Numbered from the stretch's first letter, positions 21,025-31,277 are shown. The stretch is 64,000 nt of DNA from Alcaligenes faecalis (GCF_005311025.1 NZ_CP031747.1:4067870-4131869), one strand, 5' to 3'. The notes: a model not told the origin generated them from the sequence alone. A program made the numbers and translations.

Positions 21025-21722
21025 GCCTGACTGTACAGATTCAACGCACCGTGGTCAGCGAGGCCCGTCATTTCGACTTGAACATTCAGATTCAAACCGA
21101 AGCCCGTCATATTGCCCTGTACGGGCCTTCGGGTTCGGGCAAGTCCTTGACGGTGCAAAGCGTGGCGGGCTTGTTGCGGCCCGACCATGGCCGCATTCAA
21201 ATTGGCAATCAGGTCTATTTTGATTCTGAAAAAGGCATCAACCTGAAACCACGCGAGCGTCGGGTGGCGTACCTGTTTCAGGACTACGGCCTGTTCCCGC
21301 ATCTGACCGCAGCACAGAATATTTGCTTTGGTCTGAACACGGGCTTGTTCAACCGCTCCGTGCGAGACATGCCTGCGGCTGCCCAGCGTTGGGTAGAAGC
21401 GTTTCAGCTGGAGTCGGTATTAAGCAGCTATCCCGCCCAGTTGTCTGGCGGGCAAAAGCAGCGTTGTGCCTTGGCGCGAGCCTTGGCTATTGAACCTCAG
21501 CTGCTTTTGCTGGATGAGCCTTTGGCGGCCCTGGATCAGGACTTGCGGGCGCGTTTGCGGGCTGAACTGGCTCAGTTGCAAAGCCAGATCGATATTCCCA
21601 CTATCCTGATCACGCACGATCCTGAGGATGCCAGGGCCCTGGCCCAAGAGGTCTATCGTATTCGCGATGGACGCATTATCGAATGCTGTACCAGCGCGGA
21701 TCTGGAAGTTCTTACAGCGTAG
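21021..21722 (+). CDS. modC: Molybdate ABC transporter ATPase lacking the C-terminal Mop domain
   Basis: It powers molybdate import. Walker A GPSGSGKS is at residues 35-42, the signature LSGGQKQRCALARAL near 140-154, Walker B LLLLDEPLAALD follows, and the switch His lies in ILITHDPEDARALA. The protein has only 233 residues; the usual ModC is about 350 and carries a TOBE/Mop molybdate-binding domain after the ATPase, which is absent here. The gene stops at TGCTGTACCAGCGCGGATCT and a few more codons, without decay in the ATPase core, and its end overlaps the convergent modE by 11 bases. The missing domain normally tunes transport by internal molybdate. Confidence 0.92.
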   Translation: MSLTVQIQRTVVSEARHFDLNIQIQTEARHIALYGPSGSGKSLTVQSVAGLLRPDHGRIQIGNQVYFDSEKGINLKPRERRVAYLFQDYGLFPHLTAAQNICFGLNTGLFNRSVRDMPAAAQRWVEAFQLESVLSSYPAQLSGGQKQRCALARALAIEPQLLLLDEPLAALDQDLRARLRAELAQLQSQIDIPTILITHDPEDARALAQEVYRIRDGRIIECCTSADLEVLTA

Positions 21723-22524
21723 CGATCATCACGCTGGATGCCTTGAACAGTGCATAGGCGGATTGGCCTGCTTCCAGGTGCAAGCGCTGTGTGCTGTCCA
21801 GGGTGATGCTGGCGGTGACTGTCAGGCCCTGCGGCAGTTCCAGACGTACTTCTGCATTGACGGCACCGGTAATGACATCGGTAATCGTGCCGGGCAGTTG
21901 ATTGCGTGCGGACAGGGAGTTACGGGTGTCGCCCGTGCCAATCATGATCGAGGACGCTTTCAGAAAGGCCAGAACTTTCTGCCCCTCACGCAGGCCCAGG
22001 TTTTCCGTGCTTTCTCGTGTGATGGACGCGACCACGATTTGGCCCTGGCCAATATCCACATGAATTTCGTCGTTGACGGCTCCCGTTTTAATCGTGGTAA
22101 CGATACCGGGCAGTTGGTTGCGAGCCGAAGTTTGCATGATCATGGTTTGGAGTAACTCCATTTGAGTCGCCACGGAAGGCATTAAACGACCAATACGGCT
22201 CATGAAGCGTTGATGCAGCCGGTCGTAGGTTTGATACAGCTCCAGCAGTTCGACGGCTTTGGGCGTCAGGGTGGCACCGCCACCACGATGACCGCCCGTA
22301 CTGCGCAGCACCAGAGGTTCGCCCGCCATATTGTTCATGATGTCGATGGCGTCCCAGGCCGCCTTGTAGCTGATGCCAATATGACGGGCAGCGGCAGAGA
22401 TCGAGCCCTGCTCGGCAATGGCGGCCAGCAAGGCCATACGGCGGGCGCTACCCCAGGTATGGTCGCCAGTGCGCAGCGACAGGCTGCCGGTTAATTCGGT
22501 ATTGGGGGTGTGTGAACTAGACAT
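21712..22524 (-). CDS. modE: Molybdate-responsive transcriptional regulator ModE
   Basis: ModE-molybdate represses modABC and can activate molybdoenzyme genes. The 270-residue protein has an N-terminal winged helix-turn-helix (about residues 20-85: ISAAARHIGISYKAAWDAID, then GGHRGGGATLTP) and two tandem TOBE/Mop domains at about 132-198 and 206-268. The two repeats are alike: both begin SARNQLPG and both end with KASS-x-MI. This full-length form is the Escherichia coli type. It converges on modC and overlaps its 3' end by 11 bases; the likely target site is upstream of modA. Confidence 0.96.
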   Translation of the reverse strand: MSSSHTPNTELTGSLSLRTGDHTWGSARRMALLAAIAEQGSISAAARHIGISYKAAWDAIDIMNNMAGEPLVLRSTGGHRGGGATLTPKAVELLELYQTYDRLHQRFMSRIGRLMPSVATQMELLQTMIMQTSARNQLPGIVTTIKTGAVNDEIHVDIGQGQIVVASITRESTENLGLREGQKVLAFLKASSIMIGTGDTRNSLSARNQLPGTITDVITGAVNAEVRLELPQGLTVTASITLDSTQRLHLEAGQSAYALFKASSVMIATL

Positions 22525-22632
22525 GGTGATAAGTGTAAGGGCGGGAACAAACTAGGGATAGAGCGCCGGTACAATGGCCGGATCAGCGCTGCTGGCCGTT
22601 CTGTTTTCTTGCAACCTTAACTGGTTTTTTCT

Positions 22633-25281
22633 ATGTACGACACCCCTGCTGTTTCCATGGCTCAATTGCAGGAGCTCAATAGTGCCGAGACGGTTGTCTT
22701 GACCGTGAACAAGCGCTATGCGCGCCGCCTGCTGGGACATTTGTCGGCCCGTCTGGCGGGTGCTGGCGGGACAGTTGCCGTACCGGAAATTGTGCCTTTG
22801 GGCGCGTGGCTGGCGCAGGCCAGTGATCAGCTCTGCTTTTCCGAACAGTGGCAACCAGCCGCGCACCAGATGGATCGTTTCGCCGCCTTGCAGCGCTGGG
22901 AACACAGTATTGAGCAGTGCGAGGAAGAGGGCTATTTTCTGGATGTCGGTCAGGCAGCGCGCCTGGCCTGTGAAGCCGATACCTTGCTGGATGAGTGGAA
23001 TATCGAGCTGAAACCCGGCGAGGCCAGCGTGGATTTTGAACGCTTCATGCAATGGCGCTCTCACTACCGGCAAAGCCTGGAGCAGGCAGATCTGGATGAT
23101 GCAAACCTGGCTGCGGAGCGTGTGCTCAAAGCGGTGCGGGCAGGCGCCTTGCACATGCGTCATCGCCATATGGTGCTGCATGGTTTTCATGAATACTCCC
23201 CGCGTCTGCAAAGCCTCTTGAGTGGTTTGCAGGACATGGGGGTAGAGATTCTCCAGCTGCAGCACGAAGAGGCTCCGGCGACAGAGGTGTATCGGGTGCA
23301 GGCGCAGGATGCGGATACGGAATGGCGCTTGGCGGTGCAGTGGGCGCGTCGTCAATTGGACGAGGACCCGGATCGCACAGTAGCCATTGTGGCCGCGCAG
23401 CTGGAAACGCAATTGCCGCTGGTGCATCGTCTTTTGCGACAGGCCATGCACACGGATCAAGGTGCTTTGCCCTATAACGTGGCGGCAGCCCGATCCTTGG
23501 CTGAGTGGCCAGTGGTTGAAGCGGCCATGGCCTGGTTGAAGGCCTTGTTTACCTTGGCGACCAAGGGGCAGGCTGAGCCCGCCATGCTGGGCGAAGCCTT
23601 GCGTTTGGGAGCGTGTCAGGCAGAACAGTCTGAAGCAGGTGGCCGTGCCCGCATTGACAAGGCCTGGCGCGACAACCGCATTACACAAGTTAGCCGTAAA
23701 GAATTTGCCGACATGCTCAGCTTCCACACACCCGAACTGGCTCTGGCCTGGGGCAAGGCGGTGGAACGCTTCGAGTCCGTATCGGCAGGCGCTCAAGGAG
23801 TGGATACCTGGGCGTCGGTCATGCGCCAATGCCTGGAGGCTTTGGGCTTTCCTGGCACTAACCGTCTGGATAGTGCCCAGTTTCAAACTCTGGAGGCTTT
23901 GGAAGCCTTGCTGCTGCAATTGGCGCAGCAAGCGCCGGTCTTGGGTCGCATCAGTGCCTTGAAGGCACAAAGCGCTTTGGCCCGCATGGCCCGTGAAAAT
24001 TTGTTCCAGCCACAACGAGACCCACGTTCCCGGCTGGACGTGCTGGGTTTTCTGGAAGCGGAAGGCGGGCGTTGGGATGCCGTATGGGTGCTGGGCCTGA
24101 CCGATGATATTTTGCCTGCCGCCGTCAAACCGAATCCCTTGATTCCTGCCCAGGTGCTGCGCCGAGTCTCGGCGCCTCGAAGTACGCCGGAGCGGGAGCT
24201 GGAGTGGGCGCGCTGGATGCTGAGCGCCTTGCTGCGCTGTGGTAAACAGGTTTTGCTAAGTGCGCCTTTGCATCAGGGCGAACAGGAGCTGAGGCCCAGT
24301 CCCTTGATTGCTCATTGGCCTGTGCTTGAAATGCCTTGGGCGGTGCAGGCAGAGCAGGCCGTCGCACAGGAAGCCTTGCTGGACGAGCAAGGCCCCAGTC
24401 TGAAGCTGGAAGAGCGCATACGTGGCGGGATCAGCGTGCTGGATACGCAGGCTCGCAACCCCTTGTGGGCTTTCGTGAAGTTCCGTTTGCATGGTCAGGC
24501 CTTGCCCGATTACGCCCGTGTCGGCGATATGAATACACGTGGGATGTTCCTGCACCGCGCCGTCGAATTGTTCTGGCTGCGTGTGAAGGATCAGGACAGC
24601 CTGCATGAGCTGATTGGTGAGGGCTCACTGCTGGGTGTGGTGCAAGCATGTATCGAACAGGCCGCTCAGGAAGAGCTGGCCGATTATGGTCCGGTGCTGC
24701 GCAGCCTGGAAATGGAGCGGGGTCTGGCGGTCTTGAACGAGTACGCCCATCAGGAAGCCCAGCGCCCACCGTTTGCTCTGGGGGCGACGGAGCATGAATT
24801 GAGCTGGAATCGAGGCTTGTTACGTCTGAACCTGCGTCTGGATCGCTTGGATGATCTGGCTGATGGCGAGCAATTGCTGTTGGACTACAAAACCGGCATA
24901 GGCGAGCTGCGGCCCGATAAAGACTGGCTGCGGCCCAGACCCGTGAATCTGCAATTGCCGTTTTATGCCGCCGCCTTGCAGGATGAGGGCCGCACCGTCA
25001 GTGGTTTGGCCTTTGTACGCTTGCATGCCCGACAGGTCGGTTTAAGCGGTTTGGCCGCGCCCGGCATGGATATTGAGGGTCTGACCGAATTGGAGAGCGC
25101 CCAGCAGTGGACCGCCCAAATCGCGCAGTGGAAACAGGCGGTGGAAGGCTTGGCAGATGAGTTCCTGCAAGGGCAGGCCGCCAACCAGATCTGGAACCGC
25201 AACGATTTGCTGTATTGCGATGTTTTGCCCTTTTTACGTTTGTTCCAGGAAGACCTCCAAGACAATGGAGGAGAGGTGTAA
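22633..25281 (+). CDS. AddB-like PD-(D/E)XK nuclease family protein, probable DNA repair subunit
   Basis: The 882-residue protein fits the betaproteobacterial family described as a probable DNA repair protein that pairs with a UvrD/RecB-type helicase. The first two thirds have inactivated-helicase character (VNKRYARRLLGHLSARL at the start, GLTDDILPAAVKPNPLIP later) with no Walker A. The C-terminal nuclease module shows LLLDYKTGIGELRP and LQLPFYAAAL, the D-x-K and following Q-x3-Y motifs of RecB-family nucleases. It overlaps the helicase gene by one base. By analogy with AddAB it would process double-strand breaks. The start codon (22633, or 36 bases further at MAQLQEL) is uncertain because no clear ribosome site is visible. 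Confidence 0.85.
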   Translation: MYDTPAVSMAQLQELNSAETVVLTVNKRYARRLLGHLSARLAGAGGTVAVPEIVPLGAWLAQASDQLCFSEQWQPAAHQMDRFAALQRWEHSIEQCEEEGYFLDVGQAARLACEADTLLDEWNIELKPGEASVDFERFMQWRSHYRQSLEQADLDDANLAAERVLKAVRAGALHMRHRHMVLHGFHEYSPRLQSLLSGLQDMGVEILQLQHEEAPATEVYRVQAQDADTEWRLAVQWARRQLDEDPDRTVAIVAAQLETQLPLVHRLLRQAMHTDQGALPYNVAAARSLAEWPVVEAAMAWLKALFTLATKGQAEPAMLGEALRLGACQAEQSEAGGRARIDKAWRDNRITQVSRKEFADMLSFHTPELALAWGKAVERFESVSAGAQGVDTWASVMRQCLEALGFPGTNRLDSAQFQTLEALEALLLQLAQQAPVLGRISALKAQSALARMARENLFQPQRDPRSRLDVLGFLEAEGGRWDAVWVLGLTDDILPAAVKPNPLIPAQVLRRVSAPRSTPERELEWARWMLSALLRCGKQVLLSAPLHQGEQELRPSPLIAHWPVLEMPWAVQAEQAVAQEALLDEQGPSLKLEERIRGGISVLDTQARNPLWAFVKFRLHGQALPDYARVGDMNTRGMFLHRAVELFWLRVKDQDSLHELIGEGSLLGVVQACIEQAAQEELADYGPVLRSLEMERGLAVLNEYAHQEAQRPPFALGATEHELSWNRGLLRLNLRLDRLDDLADGEQLLLDYKTGIGELRPDKDWLRPRPVNLQLPFYAAALQDEGRTVSGLAFVRLHARQVGLSGLAAPGMDIEGLTELESAQQWTAQIAQWKQAVEGLADEFLQGQAANQIWNRNDLLYCDVLPFLRLFQEDLQDNGGEV

Positions 25282-28200
25282 TGGTGACAGTCCCTAGCGA
25301 TAGCCCCGCCCGTGCACGGGCACTGGACCCCGAGTCCTCCTTTCTGGTCCAGGCCCCAGCCGGTTCCGGCAAGACAGAGCTGCTGACCGATCGGATTCTG
25401 GCCTTGCTGGCTCGCGTGCAGCGGCCAGAAGAAATAGTGGCCATTACCTTCACCCGTAAAGCTGCGGCTGAAATGCATGCGCGTGTACTGGAGAAGTTGG
25501 CCGCTGCCAATCAGGAACGGCCTGCCGAGCCCTACCGGGTACGCAGCTGGGAACTGGCGCGTGCCGCCATGCAGCGCAATCAGGAGCAGCAGTGGGATTT
25601 GCTGGCTTACCCGGCCCGTTTAAGCATCCGGACCATCGACTCCTTGTGTGCCCACCTGGTACGCGCCATGCCCTGGATTACGGGGCTGGGCGGGGTTCCG
25701 GCCATTACCGATAAGGCCCAGGAGCATTACGAAGCGGCGGCTTGGGCCACGCTGGAGATGGCGGAAAGCGTGCCCAGCGTGGCGCGTTTTCTGGAACACA
25801 TGGATGTGAACCTGCTGCAGGCGCAAGCTCTGTTGGCAGGTATGTTGGCCAGCCGTGATCAGTGGTTGCCAGCGGTGGGGCAGGGCGGTGATGTAGCCTT
25901 TTTACAAGACAGTTTGCATGAGGTGGTGGAGCAGCAGCTGCAGCAGCTAAGCGATTCACTGCCACCCGGTTGGGCGCGAACCTTGGCCCCCCTGGCCTGT
26001 TTTGCGGCCTCGAATCTGGAAAGCGGCGATGTGCTGGCCTTGGCGGATTGGCAAGGCGATAACCTGGCCCCGGTCATGGACGATTTGCCGCGCTGGCGTG
26101 GTCTGGCAGCCTTGTTGCTGACGGATAAAGGCGATCTGCGCAAAAGCCTGACGGTGCGTAATGGCTTTCCCCCTAAAACGGCACAAAAAGAAATGCTGAC
26201 CGAGTGGTTGAGCAATTGTCTGGGTGCAGAGCCCTGGATTGCTCGCCTGGCCAGTGCACGCCTTTTGCCCGAGCAATACTCCCCCCAACAGCAAGAAGTC
26301 CTGTCCAATCTGATTCAGGTCTTGTGGCTGGCTGCGGCGCAATTGAAACTGCGCTTTGCCGAGAAAGCCGAGGTCGATTTCACCGAAATTGCCCAACGTG
26401 CCTTGCAAGCCTTGGGTGATGCCGACGAGCCGGGCGAGCTGCTCTTGCGCATGGACAGGTCCATACGCCATTTGCTGGTAGACGAGTTCCAGGACACCAG
26501 CCAATCCCAGGTGCAGTTGCTGGAACGCCTGACCAGTGGTTGGGAGCCGGGCGACGGGCGCAGCCTGTTTTTGGTGGGTGACCCCATGCAGTCCATTTAC
26601 CGTTTCCGCAAGGCGGAAGTGGGTTTGTTTCTGCAAGTCTGGCAAGCTCGACGCTTGGGCGAAGTAGAGCTGGAACCACTGAATCTCAGTAATAACTTCC
26701 GTTCACATCCGCGCTTGGTGGAATGGGTGAACAAGGTGGGGGCGCAATTGTTTCCGGCTCGACCTGACCCGGATCTGGGCATGGTCACCTACGAACACTC
26801 CACCGCCTTCAAGCCCGATATCCCCGATTGGGCGGTGCACTTTCACCCGTCCTGGCATTTCCGAGTGGCACGGGGAGAGGATGCTGTGCCGTCGCAACAA
26901 GCGGCTCAAGAGCGTGCAGTGCAGGAGGCGGTTAAGTGTGCGGCCCAAGCTCTGGAACGTTATCAGGACAGCGAACATCCGGTGGCGATTCTGGTGCGAG
27001 CACGCTCGCACTTGCATGGTCTGGTGCGCAAGCTGGGCGAGCAGGGCATACCGTGTCGAGCCGTAGAACTGGAACCCTTGCAACAGCGTCCTGTGGTGGC
27101 TGATCTGGTGCAATTGGTCCGTGCCTTGGCGCACCCGGCTGATCGACTGGCTTGGCTGTCTGTCTTGCGCTCGCCATTGATCGGCCTGCGTTTGGAGAGC
27201 CTGCACCGCCTGTGCGCCTTGTATCCTACACAGACCTTGGCCGAGCTTACACACAATCAGGATTTTGAAGACTGGGATGCCAACGAGCGTGCTCGTCTGC
27301 TCTTTGCTTGCCAGATCTTGCTGGACAAAGGCAATCGTAGTGGCTTGATGCCGTTTGCTGCCTGGGTGCAGGAATGCTGGACGCGCTTGGGCGGGCCGCA
27401 AGTCTATCCAAGCCTGGCTGATCAGGCGGATGCAGAACAAGTCTTGCGTCTGCTGGAGGAGTTATGCCCTTACGGACCGCCCGACCAGCAACAATTGCAG
27501 GCCCGTGTGGAGTCGCTGTATGCCACTCCGCAAGGTACGGGCAAGGCCGTGGAGGTGATGACGATTCACAAATCCAAGGGGCTGGAGTTCGAAACCGTCA
27601 TCTTGTTTGGCTTGCACAAGCAATCGGCAGCCGATTCCGAGCCGTTGATTCGTCTGGAGCACAGCGCCGAGCGCTTGATTCTGGGGCCGATCAGTCACAA
27701 GGGCAGCGAGCAGCGCGATCCGGTGTCGCAGTTTCTGGCGGCGCGGGAGCGTATCCGGGCCGAGCAGGAAAGCCACCGCTTGTTATATGTGGCCCTGACG
27801 CGTGCCCGTCAGGAGCTGCATCTGTTTGCGGAATTGAGTATCACCCAGGATAAGGGCCTGCGCGAGCCGGATGGCCGCTCCTTGCTGAGCCGTGTCTGGC
27901 CGGTCCTGGAGCAGCCACAGGCTCCTGTTTGGCAAGCCGAGCAGGGCGGACAGCAAGAGGAATCCGGGCAAGGTTCCGCGGCATTGTTGCAGCGAGTGGT
28001 GAGCTTGCCGGCCGCGCCGCCCGAGCAGTTGCAGGCCGACAGCCCGCAGTATCAAAGCTGGCAGTGGTCTCTGGACACGACTCATGAAAAAGCCATTGGT
28101 ACGGTTGCCCACGACTGGCTGGAAAAGCTGGGCCGTGAAGGGCTGGAGCAATGGCCGGTAGAACGCTTGCAGCAAGGCCGCGCCGTGATGCGTCGTCAAC

Positions 28201-28583
28201 TGTTGCGTGCTGGTGTGCCAGCGACCTATCTGGATGAAGCCGCCCAATCCCTGTTTGAAGCGATTACTGCGACCGTACAGACGGAACGGGGCCGCTGGCT
28301 GCTGGGCGTCAGCCGAGCTTACCGGGAATGGTCCTTGCTGGACGTCAGTGGCCGGGTGTCGATTATTGACCTGGCCATTTCCCAGGAAGATCACTGGCTG
28401 GTGGTGGATTACAAGACCGGACGACCTGCCGAGCATGAAAGTCTGGACGATTTCAAGGCCCGGATGCTGGAGCGTTATGCGCCGCAATTGCAGCGGTATT
28501 GTGAGCAGGTGCAGGCTCTGGATGGCCGGCCCGCGCAGGCTGCGCTTTATTTCCCGAGAGCCGATCTTTGGCTGCCGTATTGA
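25281..28583 (+). CDS. AddA-like UvrD/RecB-family helicase-nuclease
   Basis: The 1100-residue protein is a superfamily 1A helicase with a C-terminal nuclease. Walker A QAPAGSGKTELLTDR is at about residues 24-38, motif Ia AITFTRKAAAEM, motif II VDEFQDTSQSQ, motif III GDPMQSIYRFRKAE, motif V TIHKSKGLEFETVI and motif VI LLYVALTRARQEL follow in order. The nuclease motif VVDYKTGRPAEHESL and PQLQRYCEQVQAL closes it. The ATG at 25281 lies behind GGAGGAGAGG and overlaps the stop of the AddB-like gene (TAATG). The pair probably does RecBCD-type end resection in this organism, which is an inference. Confidence 0.9.
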   Translation: MVTVPSDSPARARALDPESSFLVQAPAGSGKTELLTDRILALLARVQRPEEIVAITFTRKAAAEMHARVLEKLAAANQERPAEPYRVRSWELARAAMQRNQEQQWDLLAYPARLSIRTIDSLCAHLVRAMPWITGLGGVPAITDKAQEHYEAAAWATLEMAESVPSVARFLEHMDVNLLQAQALLAGMLASRDQWLPAVGQGGDVAFLQDSLHEVVEQQLQQLSDSLPPGWARTLAPLACFAASNLESGDVLALADWQGDNLAPVMDDLPRWRGLAALLLTDKGDLRKSLTVRNGFPPKTAQKEMLTEWLSNCLGAEPWIARLASARLLPEQYSPQQQEVLSNLIQVLWLAAAQLKLRFAEKAEVDFTEIAQRALQALGDADEPGELLLRMDRSIRHLLVDEFQDTSQSQVQLLERLTSGWEPGDGRSLFLVGDPMQSIYRFRKAEVGLFLQVWQARRLGEVELEPLNLSNNFRSHPRLVEWVNKVGAQLFPARPDPDLGMVTYEHSTAFKPDIPDWAVHFHPSWHFRVARGEDAVPSQQAAQERAVQEAVKCAAQALERYQDSEHPVAILVRARSHLHGLVRKLGEQGIPCRAVELEPLQQRPVVADLVQLVRALAHPADRLAWLSVLRSPLIGLRLESLHRLCALYPTQTLAELTHNQDFEDWDANERARLLFACQILLDKGNRSGLMPFAAWVQECWTRLGGPQVYPSLADQADAEQVLRLLEELCPYGPPDQQQLQARVESLYATPQGTGKAVEVMTIHKSKGLEFETVILFGLHKQSAADSEPLIRLEHSAERLILGPISHKGSEQRDPVSQFLAARERIRAEQESHRLLYVALTRARQELHLFAELSITQDKGLREPDGRSLLSRVWPVLEQPQAPVWQAEQGGQQEESGQGSAALLQRVVSLPAAPPEQLQADSPQYQSWQWSLDTTHEKAIGTVAHDWLEKLGREGLEQWPVERLQQGRAVMRRQLLRAGVPATYLDEAAQSLFEAITATVQTERGRWLLGVSRAYREWSLLDVSGRVSIIDLAISQEDHWLVVDYKTGRPAEHESLDDFKARMLERYAPQLQRYCEQVQALDGRPAQAALYFPRADLWLPY

Positions 28584-28592
28584 TGCTACACT
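28584..28592 (+). promoter_or_regulatory. Extended -10 promoter of 4.5S RNA
   Basis: TGC-TACACT is an extended -10 element 8 bases before the predicted 5' end of the SRP RNA. No good -35 is visible, as is usual for extended -10 promoters. It overlaps the stop codon of the helicase gene. Confidence 0.5.
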
Positions 28593-28599
28593 ATTGGTC

Positions 28600-28694
28600 G
28601 GCGGGCCCCTCCGCATGGTTCGGCGGTGAATCTGGTCAGGTCGGGAACGAAGCAGCCACAGCCGTGCAGAATCAGTGCCGGAGTCAGGCTCGCC
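28600..28694 (+). ncRNA. ffs: 4.5S signal recognition particle RNA
   Basis: The conserved SRP domain IV is unmistakable: CTGGTCAGGTCGGGAACGA, then AGCAGCCA, the apical loop and asymmetric loop that bind Ffh. The ends pair as one long hairpin (GGCGGGCC at the 5' end with GGCTCGCC at the 3' end). Length of about 95 nt is typical. The ends are estimated from the pairing. It lies directly before dnaX, a position seen in many bacteria. Confidence 0.93.
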
Positions 28695-28812
28695 ACTTCA
28701 TTTGCTTATCGGGTTATGCGCGCCCGGTCTATCTGCTTCCCTTCAGCACCGAATCCGGTACACTTTTCCTTTCGCTTATTTGTATTGATGGTTCACGCCG
28801 TCCGGAATTCGC

Positions 28813-31236
28813 ATGACCTATCTCGTACTGGCCCGCAAGTGGCGCCCCCGTTCCTTTGACACCTTGGTTGGTCAGGACCACGTGGTGCGCGCTCTGACGC
28901 ACGCCCTGGATACCCAGCGCCTGCACCATGCCTGGCTGTTTACGGGCACACGCGGCGTGGGCAAGACCACCTTGTCGCGTATTCTGGCCAAGTCGCTGAA
29001 CTGCGAAACTGGCATCACTTCCAAGCCCTGTGGCGTTTGCCGCGCTTGTACCGAGATTGATGCGGGCCGCTTTATTGATTATGTAGAGCTGGACGCTGCC
29101 TCCAACCGAGGTGTGGAAGAGATGACCCAGCTGCTGGAGCAGGCGGTCTACGCCCCCAGCTCGGGCCGTTACAAGGTCTACATGATTGACGAAGTTCACA
29201 TGCTGACCGGGCACGCCTTCAACGCCATGCTCAAGACGCTGGAAGAGCCGCCAGCGCACGTCAAATTCATTCTGGCCACGACCGATCCGCAAAAGATTCC
29301 GGTCACGGTCTTGTCGCGCTGTCTGCAATTCAATTTGAAGCAGATGACAGTGCCCGCGATTGTGGGTCACCTGCAAGACATTCTGACCCAGGAAGAAATG
29401 CAGTTCGAGCTGCCCGCCTTGCGTTTGCTGGCGCAGGCAGCCGATGGCTCCATGCGGGATGCCTTGTCGCTGAGCGACCAGGCTATTGCCTATAGCGCAG
29501 GCGATCTTAGCGCCCAGGCTGTACAAGCCATGCTGGGCACCATTGATCAACGCCACCTGGCGCAATTGCTGCAAGCGCTGGTCGCTTATGATGCGCAGGC
29601 CATTATGGGTGTGGCCGATGATCTGGCCTTGCGTGGCCTGTCTTATTCGGGCGCTCTGGCTGATCTGGCAACCTTGTTGTCCCGTATCGCCATCGAGCAG
29701 CGCATTCCCGGCACGATTTCTGATGATGATCCTCTGGCTGAGGCAGTGCGGCAATTAGCGCCCATGCTCTCGCCCGATCATGTGCAGTTGTTTTATTCGG
29801 TAGCGGTGCATAGCCGTCAGGAGCTGTCTTTGGCTCCGGATGAGTACGCCGGTTTTGTGATGGCGTGCTTGCGCATGCTGGCTTTGCTGCCCGAGCCTGT
29901 CTCGGCGTATGTGCCGCCAGCAGGGCCTTCGGGATCTGATACTGCTGGTGCTGGTGCTGGTGCTGGTGCTGGTGCTGGTGCGGCTCAGGCTGCTCCCGCT
30001 CCTGCGGCAGCCCTCGCTGTCTCTGTTGATGCCGCCGCCTCTGCCGCGCCTCTACAGCAAGCTGCGCAGGGTGCGCAAACAGAGCCGAGCGCACAAACTG
30101 CACAAGCAGCGCAAACCACTCAGCCTGCGGTTAACCCACAGGCCGCGTCTCAGCAGGCACAGGCTTCTGCCTCTGCAGCCGCCCCGGTCGCTGATGTTGC
30201 CCGTGCACATGCAGCCCAAGCAGCGCCTGTCGCAGAATCCATCCCTGCTGACGACGATTTTGTCCCGGCCTGGGAAGATGCTCCCGAGCCTGCCGGTGCA
30301 GGGGCCAGCTATGACTCTTCAGAGTCTGCCCCAGCAGATGCAAACTTTGACGCCGGTTCCGCGACCAGTCAGCCTCAAGAAGCTGCGACTGCAGTTGCTG
30401 ACAGCAGCGCTGTTGAGGCCGCCCAAGCGGCATCGACTCCATCCGTTCCGTCCGTCCAGCCAGCCGCAGAGTCCACTTCCGCAGCCCAGGCAGACTCCTC
30501 TGCCGACCCTGTAGCAGAGTCCTCCAAAGCCCAGGGTAAGAGCAGTGCTCAGCCCTTGATGTCGTCTCAGGCTCAGGCCGCCGCCCGAGTAGAACCCGTG
30601 GCTGAAGAAGCGCCGCCAGCCGTCTCCACCCAGGACGGCCCGGAAGAGCCCGCCTGGCTGTCCGAGGGCATGGACGAAGAGTTCGAGAATTACCAACCTC
30701 TGGATATGGACGCGGCTCGTGCCGAAGAAGACGGCGATGTACCGTCTGTGTCCCTGTCTGATCGCTTCATGCCCGATACTGAACTGGGCCTGCCTGTACC
30801 GCAAAGCGGCTCGGACAGCCCGCGTACCGTCCGTCTGGGCGGCATGAAACCGGAAACCTGGCCCGAAGTGGCAACCAGCCTGCCCTTAAGTGGCTGGGCC
30901 GCTGAATTGGCCCGCCAGAGCGAATGGCTGGGCGTGAAAGGCCAGGAAATCCATCTGCGTGCCAAAATCAAGGCCACTGAAGGCAGCCAGGGCAAAGCGC
31001 GCTTGCGCACCGTTTTGTCGGAATACTTTGCCCAGTCCATTCAGTTGGTGATCGAATACGGGGATACGGGCGATGCTACCGCGCATGCCGTGGAGCAGGC
31101 CAAGCTGGCCGAGCGCCAGCGGCAGGCCGAAGAGCAGGTTGCCCAGGATCCCTTTGTCTTGAGCCTGATCCAGGACTTTGACGGCAGCGTCAAAGCCGGG
31201 TCGATCAAGGCCACTCCTTTGGTTCGGGCCGCCTGA
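28813..31236 (+). CDS. dnaX: DNA polymerase III subunits gamma and tau
   Basis: The clamp-loader ATPase that holds the replisome together. Of 807 residues, the first 370 are the AAA+ core: Walker [10 protein letters not shown] near 45-53, the zinc cysteines 64, 73, 76 and 79, Walker [11 protein letters not shown] and the SRC arginine-finger motif VLSRCLQF. Residues about 375-640 are a very long Ala/Gln/Pro/Ser linker that begins with (Ala-Gly)6. The C-terminal part (about 660-807, with [19 protein letters not shown]) is the tau domain that binds DnaB and the polymerase. I see no AAAAAAG slippery site in the linker, so a short gamma form by the Escherichia coli mechanism is not evident. It heads dnaX-ybaB-recR. 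Confidence 0.96.
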   Translation: MTYLVLARKWRPRSFDTLVGQDHVVRALTHALDTQRLHHAWLFTGTRGVGKTTLSRILAKSLNCETGITSKPCGVCRACTEIDAGRFIDYVELDAASNRGVEEMTQLLEQAVYAPSSGRYKVYMIDEVHMLTGHAFNAMLKTLEEPPAHVKFILATTDPQKIPVTVLSRCLQFNLKQMTVPAIVGHLQDILTQEEMQFELPALRLLAQAADGSMRDALSLSDQAIAYSAGDLSAQAVQAMLGTIDQRHLAQLLQALVAYDAQAIMGVADDLALRGLSYSGALADLATLLSRIAIEQRIPGTISDDDPLAEAVRQLAPMLSPDHVQLFYSVAVHSRQELSLAPDEYAGFVMACLRMLALLPEPVSAYVPPAGPSGSDTAGAGAGAGAGAGAAQAAPAPAAALAVSVDAAASAAPLQQAAQGAQTEPSAQTAQAAQTTQPAVNPQAASQQAQASASAAAPVADVARAHAAQAAPVAESIPADDDFVPAWEDAPEPAGAGASYDSSESAPADANFDAGSATSQPQEAATAVADSSAVEAAQAASTPSVPSVQPAAESTSAAQADSSADPVAESSKAQGKSSAQPLMSSQAQAAARVEPVAEEAPPAVSTQDGPEEPAWLSEGMDEEFENYQPLDMDAARAEEDGDVPSVSLSDRFMPDTELGLPVPQSGSDSPRTVRLGGMKPETWPEVATSLPLSGWAAELARQSEWLGVKGQEIHLRAKIKATEGSQGKARLRTVLSEYFAQSIQLVIEYGDTGDATAHAVEQAKLAERQRQAEEQVAQDPFVLSLIQDFDGSVKAGSIKATPLVRAA
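29944..29979 (+). repeat. Six tandem copies of GCTGGT inside dnaX
   Basis: Six perfect hexamer units in frame with dnaX encode (Ala-Gly)6 at residues 378-389, at the start of the disordered linker. Copy-number change keeps the reading frame. Confidence 0.95.
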
Positions 31237-31277
31237 ATGGCCCCTTGTCAATTTATATCAATCAGGAAAACCAAACC

